From: an uncultured Lachnospiraceae bacterium
GTDB lineage: Bacteria; Bacillota; Clostridia; Lachnospirales; Lachnospiraceae
NCBI GenBank assembly: GCA_947628225.1
Contig: CANQYY010000004.1
Span: forward strand, 62,001-126,000
Reading direction: 5' to 3'
DNA: 64,000 nt
A model generated the notes under the pieces. It had not been told where the DNA came from. It saw only the letters and a list, made by a program, of their open reading frames with translations, and did no database searches. Below, in pieces: positions 43,610 to 52,104 of the stretch. Each line of letters opens with the position of its first letter. Positions within the stretch are counted from its first letter, which is position 1. The translations under genes and the position numbers were made by a program.

Positions 43610-45125
43610 GCCATGAGGACGGCGGGGCTCCCTCGGTTTCCCGCTCCTCTAACTCCTGTAAAAATTTGTTTTTCGGCACCTTTTTCACAAACAGATCTTC
43701 AAAGGCAAACCAGAAGGCAAATGCCGGAAATACCTCAAAGGGCAAAAACAGGCATTCCGCCATGGTCGCCACCACAAAACCAAGGCAGATTGCCGGGATC
43801 AGAAAAGCATAGGTGGCGTTCTTCCGGCGGTTTTTTAAGTAAAACTTCAAAGAAAAGCCAACGGATAAGACCGTAATGATCCCATAAAAAAACATTCCAA
43901 AGATACCATAAGTATATCCAAATTGAAGCCAGTTATTGTGAGCATGGTTCTTTTTCTTGCCGTCAATTACCAATGATACATTTTTGTGCCCCCGGTAATT
44001 TAATTTTTTGGCATATCCCTTGTAGATATCGATCCGCCCGGTTGTCAGGGCATTGAGCCCCTTCGTGTTTTCCAAAACATAGAAAAAGCGTTCAATGGCA
44101 TTCTCCGGGATTCCTGCCTCGGACTCTCCCTCCGCGCCGGACGGAGCCTGTCCGCTCTCAGTTCCCACAGATTCCACCCCTACCGATTCCGGCACGACAA
44201 CTTCCCCATAGCCCGGAATCTTACTGCCGTTCGCCAGGTACAGCGTTTCCCCCGGAAAAGTAATAGGATGTCCGATTGCTTTGGGAATATACGATATCCC
44301 GGCAAAAAATACGGGATAAAAAATGATACAGGCGGCGCAGACAATCAGTAAGTTTTTCAAAAATGCCTTCCACGCATGGTTCTTCCGCCCAAAATAGAGC
44401 CGGAAGGCAATCCATAGGAGAAAGATAACGCCAATGGCAATCAGGGAGGTCCTCGCCTGCGTCATGGCGAGATAGAATACCACTAATGCCAGGCTGACAT
44501 AGGTGGGAATACATTTTTTCCAGGGCTTCCCCGTTTCTACTATCCAGTCCAGATCGGACATATATACGGCAAAAATAATATACAGATACAAAGCAAACGT
44601 ATTGGGATTTGTAAAGATGCCGGCATATCTCCCCCCCTCATATAACGGGCGGAATAAAAAGGAGATAACTGCCATTAGCCAGAAGGAATATTTTATGGCA
44701 TCCTTAAAGCACTTCCACAGCAGATCCTTCCTCGTATGATTCTGCCAGACAAAGAAAACGGCGGTAAACACAAAGGCTAACACAATCCCCAGACCGCAGA
44801 CCTTTTTGGGCACCCAAAGGTCAGATACCGTAAAGGAAATACACATGCCAAACCAGGCAAGCCACATGGAGCGCCGCCAATGAATCCTTACCAGGGAGCG
44901 GTCAAGGGAAAACAGGGCAATGACAAGCATCAGAATAATGCCGCATACCGTATTATAAAAATAACTTTCCTTATGTAAGACATATCGGACAATACAAAAT
45001 AAGACCAGGTCGGCAATAAAACAACCTGTTATTATCCGGTATTTTATTTTATCACTGAACCTGCCCACCACGGGAATCCATGGCTGGAACAAATCAATAA
45101 ACAAATCCTGAAGTTTCCCTATCAC
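43587..45125 (-). CDS. Wzy/O-antigen-ligase family membrane protein
   Basis: A 512-residue polytopic protein with about eleven membrane segments, starting at GTG (AAGG site). It carries the family's large loop with TGRIDIYKGYAKKLNYRG and NHAHNNWLQFGYTYGIFG, in which the conserved His-Asn pair is typical of ligases. An extracellular stretch at about residues 290-345 is rich in Val, Glu, Gly and Ser (SVGVESVGTESGQ). It is the second such protein in the window. It follows the sugar transferase gene by five bases and likely polymerises or transfers the product started by it. Confidence 0.85.
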   Translation of the reverse strand: MIGKLQDLFIDLFQPWIPVVGRFSDKIKYRIITGCFIADLVLFCIVRYVLHKESYFYNTVCGIILMLVIALFSLDRSLVRIHWRRSMWLAWFGMCISFTVSDLWVPKKVCGLGIVLAFVFTAVFFVWQNHTRKDLLWKCFKDAIKYSFWLMAVISFLFRPLYEGGRYAGIFTNPNTFALYLYIIFAVYMSDLDWIVETGKPWKKCIPTYVSLALVVFYLAMTQARTSLIAIGVIFLLWIAFRLYFGRKNHAWKAFLKNLLIVCAACIIFYPVFFAGISYIPKAIGHPITFPGETLYLANGSKIPGYGEVVVPESVGVESVGTESGQAPSGAEGESEAGIPENAIERFFYVLENTKGLNALTTGRIDIYKGYAKKLNYRGHKNVSLVIDGKKKNHAHNNWLQFGYTYGIFGMFFYGIITVLSVGFSLKFYLKNRRKNATYAFLIPAICLGFVVATMAECLFLPFEVFPAFAFWFAFEDLFVKKVPKNKFLQELEERETEGAPPSSWLDTTYQV

Positions 45126-45130
45126 CCTTA

Positions 45131-45811
45131 TTACCTCCAGACTGCCAGCACCGTCTGCAGCATCAGCAGTAAATCCTTTCTGAGGGAGTATTCTGACAGA
45201 TACTCCAAATTATATTTCATCTTTTCCGGTAAAACCTGCTCTATGTAAATCCTGTCGATATCCGTCCCCTGCTTGAGCAGACGTTCCTCATCCTTATACT
45301 CAATGCTTGCCCTTGAGGTGACCCCCGCCGGCAAAAGCAGGGTGGCAAGCATCTCCGGCGTATAGCAGTCTACATAGCGGGGCACTTCCGGTCGGGTTCC
45401 CACAATGGACATATCGCCCTTTATAATATTGATTAGCTGCGGAAGCTCATCCAGCCTTACCTTGCGCAGAAAACGCCCGATTTTCGTTACCCGGCTATCT
45501 CCCGAGGAGGTTACCTGGCTTCCTTTTTGCTCCGCGCCTGCTACCATGGTGCGAAACTTAATAATGCGGAAATGCCGCCCATAGGCAGTTACTCTCTCCT
45601 GTAAAAAAAATATCCCGCCCCGCGAGGTGCTCCCTACCAAAATTCCGATTATAAGCATAAAAGGAAATAAGATCACAAATAAAATACAGGAAAGAAAAAT
45701 ATCCAATATTCTTTTTCCCAGCAAAGCGACGCGGTGTTTCGCCAGATAATCATAATAAGGACGCACCTTATCTGTTCTCATATTTTCCGGTAATGCTTCC
45801 CATTTTAACAT
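45131..45811 (-). CDS. Polyprenyl-phosphate sugar-1-phosphate transferase, PglC/WcaJ type
   Basis: A 226-residue initiating enzyme with one N-terminal reentrant membrane segment (about residues 35-60). The catalytic domain shows KFRTMVAGAE, RLDELPQLINIIKGDMS and GTRPEVPRYVDCY. It moves a sugar 1-phosphate from a UDP-sugar to undecaprenyl phosphate, the first membrane step of glycan synthesis. The ATG at 45811 has a GGGGGGA site. With the PglE-like aminotransferase just upstream and the PglF-like dehydratase at 15,839 it resembles the PglF-PglE-PglC logic; the actual UDP-sugar is inference. Confidence 0.92.
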   Translation of the reverse strand: MLKWEALPENMRTDKVRPYYDYLAKHRVALLGKRILDIFLSCILFVILFPFMLIIGILVGSTSRGGIFFLQERVTAYGRHFRIIKFRTMVAGAEQKGSQVTSSGDSRVTKIGRFLRKVRLDELPQLINIIKGDMSIVGTRPEVPRYVDCYTPEMLATLLLPAGVTSRASIEYKDEERLLKQGTDIDRIYIEQVLPEKMKYNLEYLSEYSLRKDLLLMLQTVLAVWR

Positions 45812-45824
45812 AGATTCCCCCCAT

Positions 45825-47087
45825 TTATTCCAGGACTTCTTCCAAACATTTCAAAACATAGGATATATCTTCGTCACTCAGCTTCGTATGTAATGGCAGG
45901 GTAATCTCATTTTCGTACATGGCATAGGCATTCGGGTAATTATTTATATCAAAGCCCATCTGCCGGTACGCTGTCAGAAGCGGCAGCGGTTTGTAATGTA
46001 CATTGGTTGCCACACCTTTTTGCGCCAGCTTTTCAATTATCTCTCCCCGCTCTTTTTCCCCGGCTCCCTGCAGACGCATCAAAAACAGGTGTCCGCTGGA
46101 GGCAGCCGTTTCGTTATAATGGCTCAGATATGTCAGTCCGTACTTTTTCTGCCGGCAGTTTATGGCTTCCAGCCCCTGTTCATATCTTGTTATCATCTGT
46201 TTCCTGCGCGCCAGTAAATCCGGGTAACGTTTCATCTGGATAAGTCCGATGGACGCCATAATATCCGTCATATTACATTTATATGCCGGAAAAAGGACAT
46301 CATACTCCCACGATCCCGGTTTTGTTTTTGCCAGGGCATCCTTGGATTGCCCATGCAGGGATAAAAGCATAAATTCCCGGTAGATTTCCTCCGGGTCAAT
46401 CCCCGGTATCTCCCTCCAGGTAACCGCCCCGCCTTCTCCTGTTGTAAAATTCTTTACCGCATGGAAAGAAAATGAGGTAAAATCGGCCACCTCGCCGCTG
46501 CGCTCCCCACCGCGCTCCGCGCCGAAGCCGTGGGCGGAATCCGCCAGAACCAGAATGCGCCCCAGCGCTTTTTGATATTTATTTTCTCCGGGCGAAAACA
46601 TGCCGGACGCTTCACATGCCAGCCGGCGCACGGCAGCATAATCACACATGACGCCGGCTATATCTACCGGCATAATCGCCTTTGTGCGGGGAGTAATGGC
46701 TCTTTTTACCGCCTCATAGTCCATTTCATAACTGTTTTTCCTTACGTCCACCAGTACCGGGACGGCTCCGGTGTGGCAGATAGCGCTCGCCGTCGCCGTA
46801 TAGGTATAAGCAGAGGTAATGACCTCATCCCCCGGCCCAATTCCGAAAAGCCGCAGTGTCATTTCCATACACGCCGTAGCGGAGCCGAGGCAGACAGCGC
46901 GCTTTGTATGGCAGAAATCCGCTATTTCCCGCTCCAGCCGTTTTGTTTTCGGCCCCGTAGTAATCCAACCCGAGCGCAGCGTATCTGCCACCTCACGGAT
47001 TTCCTCCTCCGTAATATCGGGAGGCGAAAACGCTATCGTGCGGGAAGGCTCCCCGGATTCCTTTTGTTGTTTTTTCTGAAATTCCAT
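45825..47087 (-). CDS. DegT/DnrJ/EryC1 aminotransferase, PglE-like
   Basis: A 420-residue PLP enzyme. The lysine that binds PLP is in SFHAVKNFTTGEGGA at about residue 232; the cofactor Asp is in VLADSAHGFG and the substrate strand is GSATACMEM near residue 58. Compared with the other aminotransferase in the window it has extra residues around 170-180. It probably converts UDP-4-keto-6-deoxy-HexNAc (from the CapD/PglF-like enzyme) to a 4-amino sugar. The ATG at 47087 has a TGGAGGGA site. It starts the run aminotransferase, sugar transferase, polymerase. Confidence 0.9.
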   Translation of the reverse strand: MEFQKKQQKESGEPSRTIAFSPPDITEEEIREVADTLRSGWITTGPKTKRLEREIADFCHTKRAVCLGSATACMEMTLRLFGIGPGDEVITSAYTYTATASAICHTGAVPVLVDVRKNSYEMDYEAVKRAITPRTKAIMPVDIAGVMCDYAAVRRLACEASGMFSPGENKYQKALGRILVLADSAHGFGAERGGERSGEVADFTSFSFHAVKNFTTGEGGAVTWREIPGIDPEEIYREFMLLSLHGQSKDALAKTKPGSWEYDVLFPAYKCNMTDIMASIGLIQMKRYPDLLARRKQMITRYEQGLEAINCRQKKYGLTYLSHYNETAASSGHLFLMRLQGAGEKERGEIIEKLAQKGVATNVHYKPLPLLTAYRQMGFDINNYPNAYAMYENEITLPLHTKLSDEDISYVLKCLEEVLE

Positions 47088-47122
47088 GCTCCCTCCATTG
47101 TCCTGTCTGCTTATTTTACAAC

Positions 47123-47147
47123 AAACGACCGCAAATTGCGGCCGTTT
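47123..47147 (-). terminator. Hairpin downstream of the LCP gene
   Basis: An 11-bp inverted repeat (AAACGGCCGCA and TGCGGTCGTTT with one G-T pair, loop of three) begins 18 bases after the LCP stop and is followed on the minus strand by GTTGTAAAAT, a modest T tract. It probably separates the LCP gene from the aminotransferase run. Confidence 0.5.
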
Positions 47148-47164
47148 ATCATTCCGTTCCGGTT

Positions 47165-48682
47165 TTATGAAGCAGTATCCTGGTTATCTTTCTTTTTTTC
47201 GTCTTCTTTTTTGATATCCTCTTCCGTTTCACTCATCAGCTTTTTAATCTTTTTGGATATTTTGCTGACAGAGGCGCTGTTTGGCTCGCACACATACAGT
47301 CTGGTAGACGGTATGGAATAGGTGGCTTTCTTAGCTCCTGTGCCTTCTGCGTTAGCATAAGAAATTTTCCAATGAGCCATATCATTTAACTGCATGTTGC
47401 ACAGAGAAACAATTTTCTTCGTCGACATGCTGGTCTGGAACATTTTTTTAGATTCCTTTAACAGCTTGGAAAAGTCTTTCAGCACTGACGGGGACATAAC
47501 TTTATTTAAAAGCGCCTCAATCATATGCTGGTGGTTCCTTCCCCTCTGGTGGTCGCCATTCCCGAAATGATGGCGTTCGCGGCAAAAAGCAAGCGCTTTC
47601 TTTCCGTTGACCTTGTTATAGCCTTTTTTAAACTGATAATGCGTTCCGGCGCCGTTCGGCCCCCAGTCAGAGATAAAGTCATAATCAGAATAAACCTTGA
47701 CGCCGCCAAGTAAATCTACGATCTCCCTCACGCTGGTAAAGTTTACTCTTACATAATAATCTATATCCGTATCATACAGTTTTTCCAACGTATTAATAGA
47801 ACAGTCTATACCGTATATCCCGGCGTGGGTCAGCTTATCCGGCATACCCCCGGAAACAGATTTCCCTTTCTCCCCGTACAACGGCACATAATAGTCCCTC
47901 GGCGTCGTCGTCAGGAGAATTTTCTTGGTAATCGGATTCACTGTCGCAATAACATTTACATCGCTCCGGCTGGTGGTAGAAATTTTTCCATAAACATCGA
48001 TACCGCTGAGATAGACATTAAACGGCTTTGTCGTAACATCGGTATCCGTTACCTCCTGTTCCACCTTTGTTTCAATTTCATGCTTTACTAACTCTCTTGT
48101 ATCGGTCTTAAAGGTTTTATACTGCTCTGTGACAGAATTGAGAAATGCCTGGTTAAATACGATAGCCTGCACCTCCTTCGCATAGAGGGCGTCTACTAAC
48201 GTAGCCGTATCAACATATTCCCTTATTGCCAGAGTCTTTTTGGTTTCTTTTCCGGCGTCCGTCAGCGCCTTGTTCGTATTATCCCTGTCCAGAACCGAAA
48301 GAATGCCGAAGGTATAATCCTTTGCATCTACGATATCCTGCGCCTTGTCATCCTTTAACACATAAAAGCTGATGACATCTACCTTGGTTTCTGCTCCCCC
48401 GATTTCATCTACCGCTGCGTTGATGTCGTAAAGATAATAGCTCCCCCCGATAAAGAAGGCGCAGAAAAAAATACACAGCACGCGCCCGATGACGTAACTG
48501 GAATTTGCAATCTGTCCAAAGAGCTGATATACGAGTAACACAATGCAGACAGCAAAAATCGCTATAATATATTTGGTGGGCACAAAGCCCACATATATTG
48601 ACATGCCGCACAATACTGCTGACACAAGCAACTGCAAAATTAAAAATATAAAACTGCTTTTTCTTTCTAATAGTACTTTCAC
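47165..48682 (-). CDS. LytR-CpsA-Psr (LCP) family glycopolymer ligase
   Basis: A 505-residue membrane protein that moves lipid-linked teichoic acid or polysaccharide to peptidoglycan. Three N-terminal hydrophobic segments (about residues 10-100) are followed by an accessory domain. The LCP core has DVNVIATVNPITKKILLTT near 230-250, with the catalytic arginine and acidic residues in TTPRDYYVPL and ARERHH-like FCRERHHFGNGDHQR near 375. The C-terminus is Lys/Glu-rich. The start is GTG at 48682 with a GGAGG site. It has its own promoter inside the 3' end of the upstream gene. Confidence 0.93.
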   Translation of the reverse strand: MKVLLERKSSFIFLILQLLVSAVLCGMSIYVGFVPTKYIIAIFAVCIVLLVYQLFGQIANSSYVIGRVLCIFFCAFFIGGSYYLYDINAAVDEIGGAETKVDVISFYVLKDDKAQDIVDAKDYTFGILSVLDRDNTNKALTDAGKETKKTLAIREYVDTATLVDALYAKEVQAIVFNQAFLNSVTEQYKTFKTDTRELVKHEIETKVEQEVTDTDVTTKPFNVYLSGIDVYGKISTTSRSDVNVIATVNPITKKILLTTTPRDYYVPLYGEKGKSVSGGMPDKLTHAGIYGIDCSINTLEKLYDTDIDYYVRVNFTSVREIVDLLGGVKVYSDYDFISDWGPNGAGTHYQFKKGYNKVNGKKALAFCRERHHFGNGDHQRGRNHQHMIEALLNKVMSPSVLKDFSKLLKESKKMFQTSMSTKKIVSLCNMQLNDMAHWKISYANAEGTGAKKATYSIPSTRLYVCEPNSASVSKISKKIKKLMSETEEDIKKEDEKKKDNQDTAS

Positions 48683-48732
48683 ATTTAACCTCCATTTTAC
48701 CTTTGTATTCGCCCTATAGACGCGTTCAGGTT

Positions 48733-48761
48733 ATTATATAACATTTTTATGCAAAAATCAA
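48733..48761 (-). promoter_or_regulatory. Promoter of the LCP gene
   Basis: Minus strand TTGATT, 17 bases, TATAAT. The -35 lies in the last codons of the CDP-glycerol transferase gene. Predicted leader about 45 bases. Confidence 0.65.
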
Positions 48762-49859
48762 TTTAAAAAGCCTTCCGATGGCATTTTTATCTAAAAATTC
48801 ATATGCCTCCTCCCGAAAAGCCGCTATTCTTTTTTCATACGCAAACCCCCGTTCCCATAACTGCTCCAGTTCCTCCTGCTTTTTTACTACCGGTCCCGGC
48901 ACAAAGGAAGGATAATCGTCATAAAAATTCCTTCCGTCCTTCTCAAACTTTTCCAAATCATAAGCATAAAAAATCATCGGCCTGTCAAAAAGGCAATATT
49001 CAAACACGATAGAAGAATAATCGGTAATCAGGCAGTCCGATACCGCCAAAAGCGTTGTGACTCCCGGATAATCAGACATATTCATTATCTTTCCCGCATA
49101 CTCTTTTCCTATTTCTCCGGAAAATTTTTCCGCCACATGAGGATGTAGCCGGAGAAGAAGCACATCCTTTTCCCCCATTTTCTTAGCAAAAGACGCCAAA
49201 TCCAGCGCCAGACGGGGATTTTCCACCTCATCATCCCGGAAGGTCGGCGCGTACAGGGTACATCGTTTTCCCTTTAACGCCGGATATTGCTCATAAAATT
49301 TCTGCTTTTTTATTTCCATTTTCCCGGAGTCCAGAATCAGATCCGTCCGCGGCATTCCCAGAATATATGCCTTGTCCGGAGAAATCCCGAATGCCTTTGC
49401 ATACTGCCGCCTGGTTTTTTCGGAATTTACGATCAAATGGGTAATCCTCTGATTTGCCTTTTTTGCCAGCCTTGCCACCTCGCCGGTTTCGCTGTCCAGT
49501 CCAAAGCGCTTGATAGTCCCGGTTCCATGCCAGAGCTGAACCACCTTCGCTTTGGGGGAAATCGGCGCGTACGCCATGGGCATAAAAATATTATCCATTA
49601 ATATCGTTCCCGCTGTTGCCATATGATATGCCTTGCCAAGGAAAAAAGAAAAAGGATGCCGGATTCCATCCCGTTTTGTCAGAAAATATAACTTTTTTTC
49701 CGGCATTTCTTTTTGGATCGCATCGGCAATGAGCCCCATGTTTCCCTCATCGCTATCGTCGTGGGTAGCTACCAGAAAAACCTTTTTCGCTTGCAGGGGG
49801 AAACAGCGGAATACGGCAAAAAAAGCGGCGAATATATAATATCCTAATTTCTTTCCCAT
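48747..49859 (-). CDS. CDP-glycerol glycerophosphotransferase, TagB/TarF-like
   Basis: A 370-residue peripheral membrane enzyme that adds glycerol phosphate from CDP-glycerol to the lipid-linked sugar or chain. Family motifs are VVQLWHGTGTIKRFG near residues 106-120 (catalytic histidine), YAPTFRDDE at about 205, LRLHPHV and TDYSSIVFEYCLFDRPMIF near 285-305. The length fits single-addition TagB/TarF enzymes more than long polymerases. It starts after a three-base gap from tagD, so the pair supplies and uses CDP-glycerol. Confidence 0.92.
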   Translation of the reverse strand: MGKKLGYYIFAAFFAVFRCFPLQAKKVFLVATHDDSDEGNMGLIADAIQKEMPEKKLYFLTKRDGIRHPFSFFLGKAYHMATAGTILMDNIFMPMAYAPISPKAKVVQLWHGTGTIKRFGLDSETGEVARLAKKANQRITHLIVNSEKTRRQYAKAFGISPDKAYILGMPRTDLILDSGKMEIKKQKFYEQYPALKGKRCTLYAPTFRDDEVENPRLALDLASFAKKMGEKDVLLLRLHPHVAEKFSGEIGKEYAGKIMNMSDYPGVTTLLAVSDCLITDYSSIVFEYCLFDRPMIFYAYDLEKFEKDGRNFYDDYPSFVPGPVVKKQEELEQLWERGFAYEKRIAAFREEAYEFLDKNAIGRLFKLIFA

Positions 49860-49862
49860 GCT

Positions 49863-50258
49863 TTATCCCTGTTTCATATTTAAGTCGTTTTTAATTTTCG
49901 TAGTGGAGATCCCTTCCGTCCGCGGCAGATATACCACCTCGCAGTATTCCTTTAAAAAGTCGAATTTCCCCTCCCAGTCATCTCCCATGACAAAGACATC
50001 TACCTGATTATTCACAACATCATCCACCTTCTGCTCCCAAGTATATTCCGGCAAAACCTCATCCACATAGCGGATGGCTTCCAAAATCTGTTTTCTGTCC
50101 TCGAAGGAATGATATGCTTTTTTCCCTTTCCCGGCATTAAATTCATCCGAAGACACTACAACAATAAGATAATCCCCCAACGCTTTTGCGCGCCGGAGTA
50201 AATTAATATGTCCCACATGCAGTAAATCAAATGTACCATAAGTAATGACCTTTTTCAT
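49863..50258 (-). CDS. tagD: Glycerol-3-phosphate cytidylyltransferase
   Basis: A 131-residue cytosolic enzyme that makes CDP-glycerol from CTP and glycerol 3-phosphate. The nucleotidylyltransferase motif HVGH is at residues 14-17 (in TYGTFDLLHVGH) and RTEGISTT is at about 114-121; both are diagnostic. Length matches TagD/TarD. It lies between TagH and the CDP-glycerol transferase, the usual teichoic acid setting. Confidence 0.97.
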   Translation of the reverse strand: MKKVITYGTFDLLHVGHINLLRRAKALGDYLIVVVSSDEFNAGKGKKAYHSFEDRKQILEAIRYVDEVLPEYTWEQKVDDVVNNQVDVFVMGDDWEGKFDFLKEYCEVVYLPRTEGISTTKIKNDLNMKQG

Positions 50259-50287
50259 TCCCTTTTCCTCCTGTCTGTAACAGATTA

Positions 50288-51046
50288 TTATCTACTCTCG
50301 TTTTCCGACATCTTTGCTTCATAAAAACTTACAACATCCTCTGCCGTTCCCTTGGCAATCAGCCGCCCGTGTTCCAAAAGAATCCCACGGTTGCACATCC
50401 TCAGCACCTGACTGGTGGAGTGGGATACAAACAGCACCGTCACCCCTTTATCAAACATGCTCTGAATCCGCTGCTCGCATTTTTTCCGGAATTTAGCATC
50501 TCCTACACTGAGAACCTCATCCAGTATCAGAATATCCGGCTCCACGATCGTTGCCACGGAAAATCCCAGCCTCGCCTTCATTCCGGAGGAATAATTTTTC
50601 ACCGGCACGTCAATAAAACTTCCCAGCTCCGAAAATTTCACGATTTCATCATATTTTTCCTGTAAAAATTCCCGGCTGTAGCCAAGCATGGCTCCGTATA
50701 AAAAAATATTCTCACTGCCGGTATACTGCCTGTCAAAACCGGCGCCAAGCTCCAAAAGCGGCGCGATTTTCCCATTGGTAGTTACCGTACCCTCGGTCGC
50801 TTTCAAAACGCCGGACACGATTTTCAGCAGGGTACTTTTTCCGGCGCCGTTTAATCCCATGATGCCTAACCTGTCGCCCTTGCGGACATTAAAGTTAATA
50901 TCCCGCAGCGCCCAGAACTCCTGGAACATCAGCTCCTTTTTCAGCATTTTTATGATATACTCCTTAATATTGTCAACCTTTTCGGAGCTAAGATTAAATT
51001 TCATGCTTACATGGTCTACTTTCATCGCCAGCGGCTTCTTTGCCAT
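50288..51046 (-). CDS. tagH: Teichoic acid/polysaccharide ABC exporter ATPase
   Basis: A 252-residue ATP-binding subunit. Walker A is GLNGAGKST at about residues 69-77. The signature is YSSGMKARLGFS and Walker B LILDEVLSVGD, followed by the H-loop VSHS. It lacks the long C-terminal carbohydrate-binding extension of some TagH and Wzt proteins. It energises export of lipid-linked teichoic acid with the permease encoded just upstream (15-base gap). Confidence 0.95.
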   Translation of the reverse strand: MAKKPLAMKVDHVSMKFNLSSEKVDNIKEYIIKMLKKELMFQEFWALRDINFNVRKGDRLGIMGLNGAGKSTLLKIVSGVLKATEGTVTTNGKIAPLLELGAGFDRQYTGSENIFLYGAMLGYSREFLQEKYDEIVKFSELGSFIDVPVKNYSSGMKARLGFSVATIVEPDILILDEVLSVGDAKFRKKCEQRIQSMFDKGVTVLFVSHSTSQVLRMCNRGILLEHGRLIAKGTAEDVVSFYEAKMSENESR

Positions 51047-51061
51047 GATACATTTCCTCCT

Positions 51062-51874
51062 CTAAATATTCAGGATAAAAGAATCCTGTTTCTTGTAAAA
51101 GACAATTAATCCAAATAATAATGCGGCGCCTGCAAATACCGTCGTATAAATGAGCAGATTCATATCAAAGGGTTGTCCAAAAAATGTACGGCGGAAATTG
51201 TGTATTATTCCAAACAGAGGATTGAATTTTACCATCTTCTGCGTATCTTCCCCCAGACGGCCGACAAAATAGAAAATGGCGCTGCAGTACATTATCAGCA
51301 TCAGCATAACGCTCCAAAGATATTCAATATCCCGGAAAAAAACACACAACGTAGCCAATACCATGCCAATCCCCAGCGATAGCACAAACAGATTCAAAAG
51401 AGGGATTATGGATAACAGCATATAGGCGTTCATCGGAGCCTTATAATCATTCGTAATAAGAAAGAACACCATAACCCCAAACAGGACAATCAAGGAAATC
51501 AGGAAAATGATAAAATTGGCAAGGATGCCGGAAAAAGGATAAATATATTTTGGCACATATACTTTTTTTATCATGGCTCCGTTGGCGCGGATGGATTTCA
51601 TGGCACTGTTGGTTGCCGATGAAAAAAAGGAGTACAAAAGACGCCCTGTCAGGACATAAACCGGAAACGGGACTCCGGCAAAGGCGGGATCCTGTCCATT
51701 CCTTCCCAGCATGCCGCCAAAGACAACGGATAAAACAATCATCGTCAGCAAAGGTTCAATTAAAGTCCACAGCATTCCCAGATAGGAACGGCGGTAACGC
51801 AATTTAATATTCTTTTTTACAAGCTGTCCCAGCAAATAGGTGTATTTGCGAAAATTATTGACAAACTGTTTCAT
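51062..51874 (-). CDS. tagG: Teichoic acid/polysaccharide ABC exporter permease
   Basis: A 270-residue membrane protein of the ABC-2 type with six membrane segments (about residues 35-265). The family stretch KNIKLRYRRSYLGMLWTLIEPLL is at about 22-45. The ATG at 51874 is preferred because AAAAGGACGG lies in front of it; an in-frame ATG at 51907 sits in the leader without a ribosome site. First gene of the run tagG, tagH, tagD, CDP-glycerol transferase. Confidence 0.95.
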   Translation of the reverse strand: MKQFVNNFRKYTYLLGQLVKKNIKLRYRRSYLGMLWTLIEPLLTMIVLSVVFGGMLGRNGQDPAFAGVPFPVYVLTGRLLYSFFSSATNSAMKSIRANGAMIKKVYVPKYIYPFSGILANFIIFLISLIVLFGVMVFFLITNDYKAPMNAYMLLSIIPLLNLFVLSLGIGMVLATLCVFFRDIEYLWSVMLMLIMYCSAIFYFVGRLGEDTQKMVKFNPLFGIIHNFRRTFFGQPFDMNLLIYTTVFAGAALLFGLIVFYKKQDSFILNI

Positions 51875-51910
51875 TGATTTAACCGTCCTTTTTATTTTTT
51901 CAATCATTTG

Positions 51911-51939
51911 ATTATATCATTATCTACTATATTTTTCAA
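51911..51939 (-). promoter_or_regulatory. Promoter of tagG-tagH-tagD
   Basis: Minus strand TTGAAA, 17 bases, TATAAT. Transcription would start about 30 bases before the ATG at 51874, which supports the shorter tagG start. Confidence 0.7.
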
Positions 51940-51966
51940 CTGTCCTGTGATTTTTTTAACACATGA

Positions 51967-51994
51967 TTGACATATTTCTCCCATGTGGTATCAT
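51967..51994 (+). promoter_or_regulatory. Promoter of the carboxyltransferase gene
   Basis: Plus strand TTGACA, 16 bases, TATCAT, with a second TATAAT-like sequence a few bases later. The leader of about 105 bases has short inverted repeats near 52,022-52,075 but no riboswitch I recognise. Confidence 0.55.
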
Positions 51995-52104
51995 TATAAT
52001 TAGAAATTTCCGTAAGAATTTATCCTAGTAGGATATCCGATATCCGGTCTATTATTCCTGTTTCTGAAGAAACGGATACCAACTGAAAGAATGGAGAATT
52101 AAAA

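Noticed and set aside
51995-52104. Riboswitch in the carboxyltransferase leader
   Set aside because: Short inverted repeats (ATCCTAGTAGGAT, GGATATCCGATATCC) are present but match no aptamer core I know.
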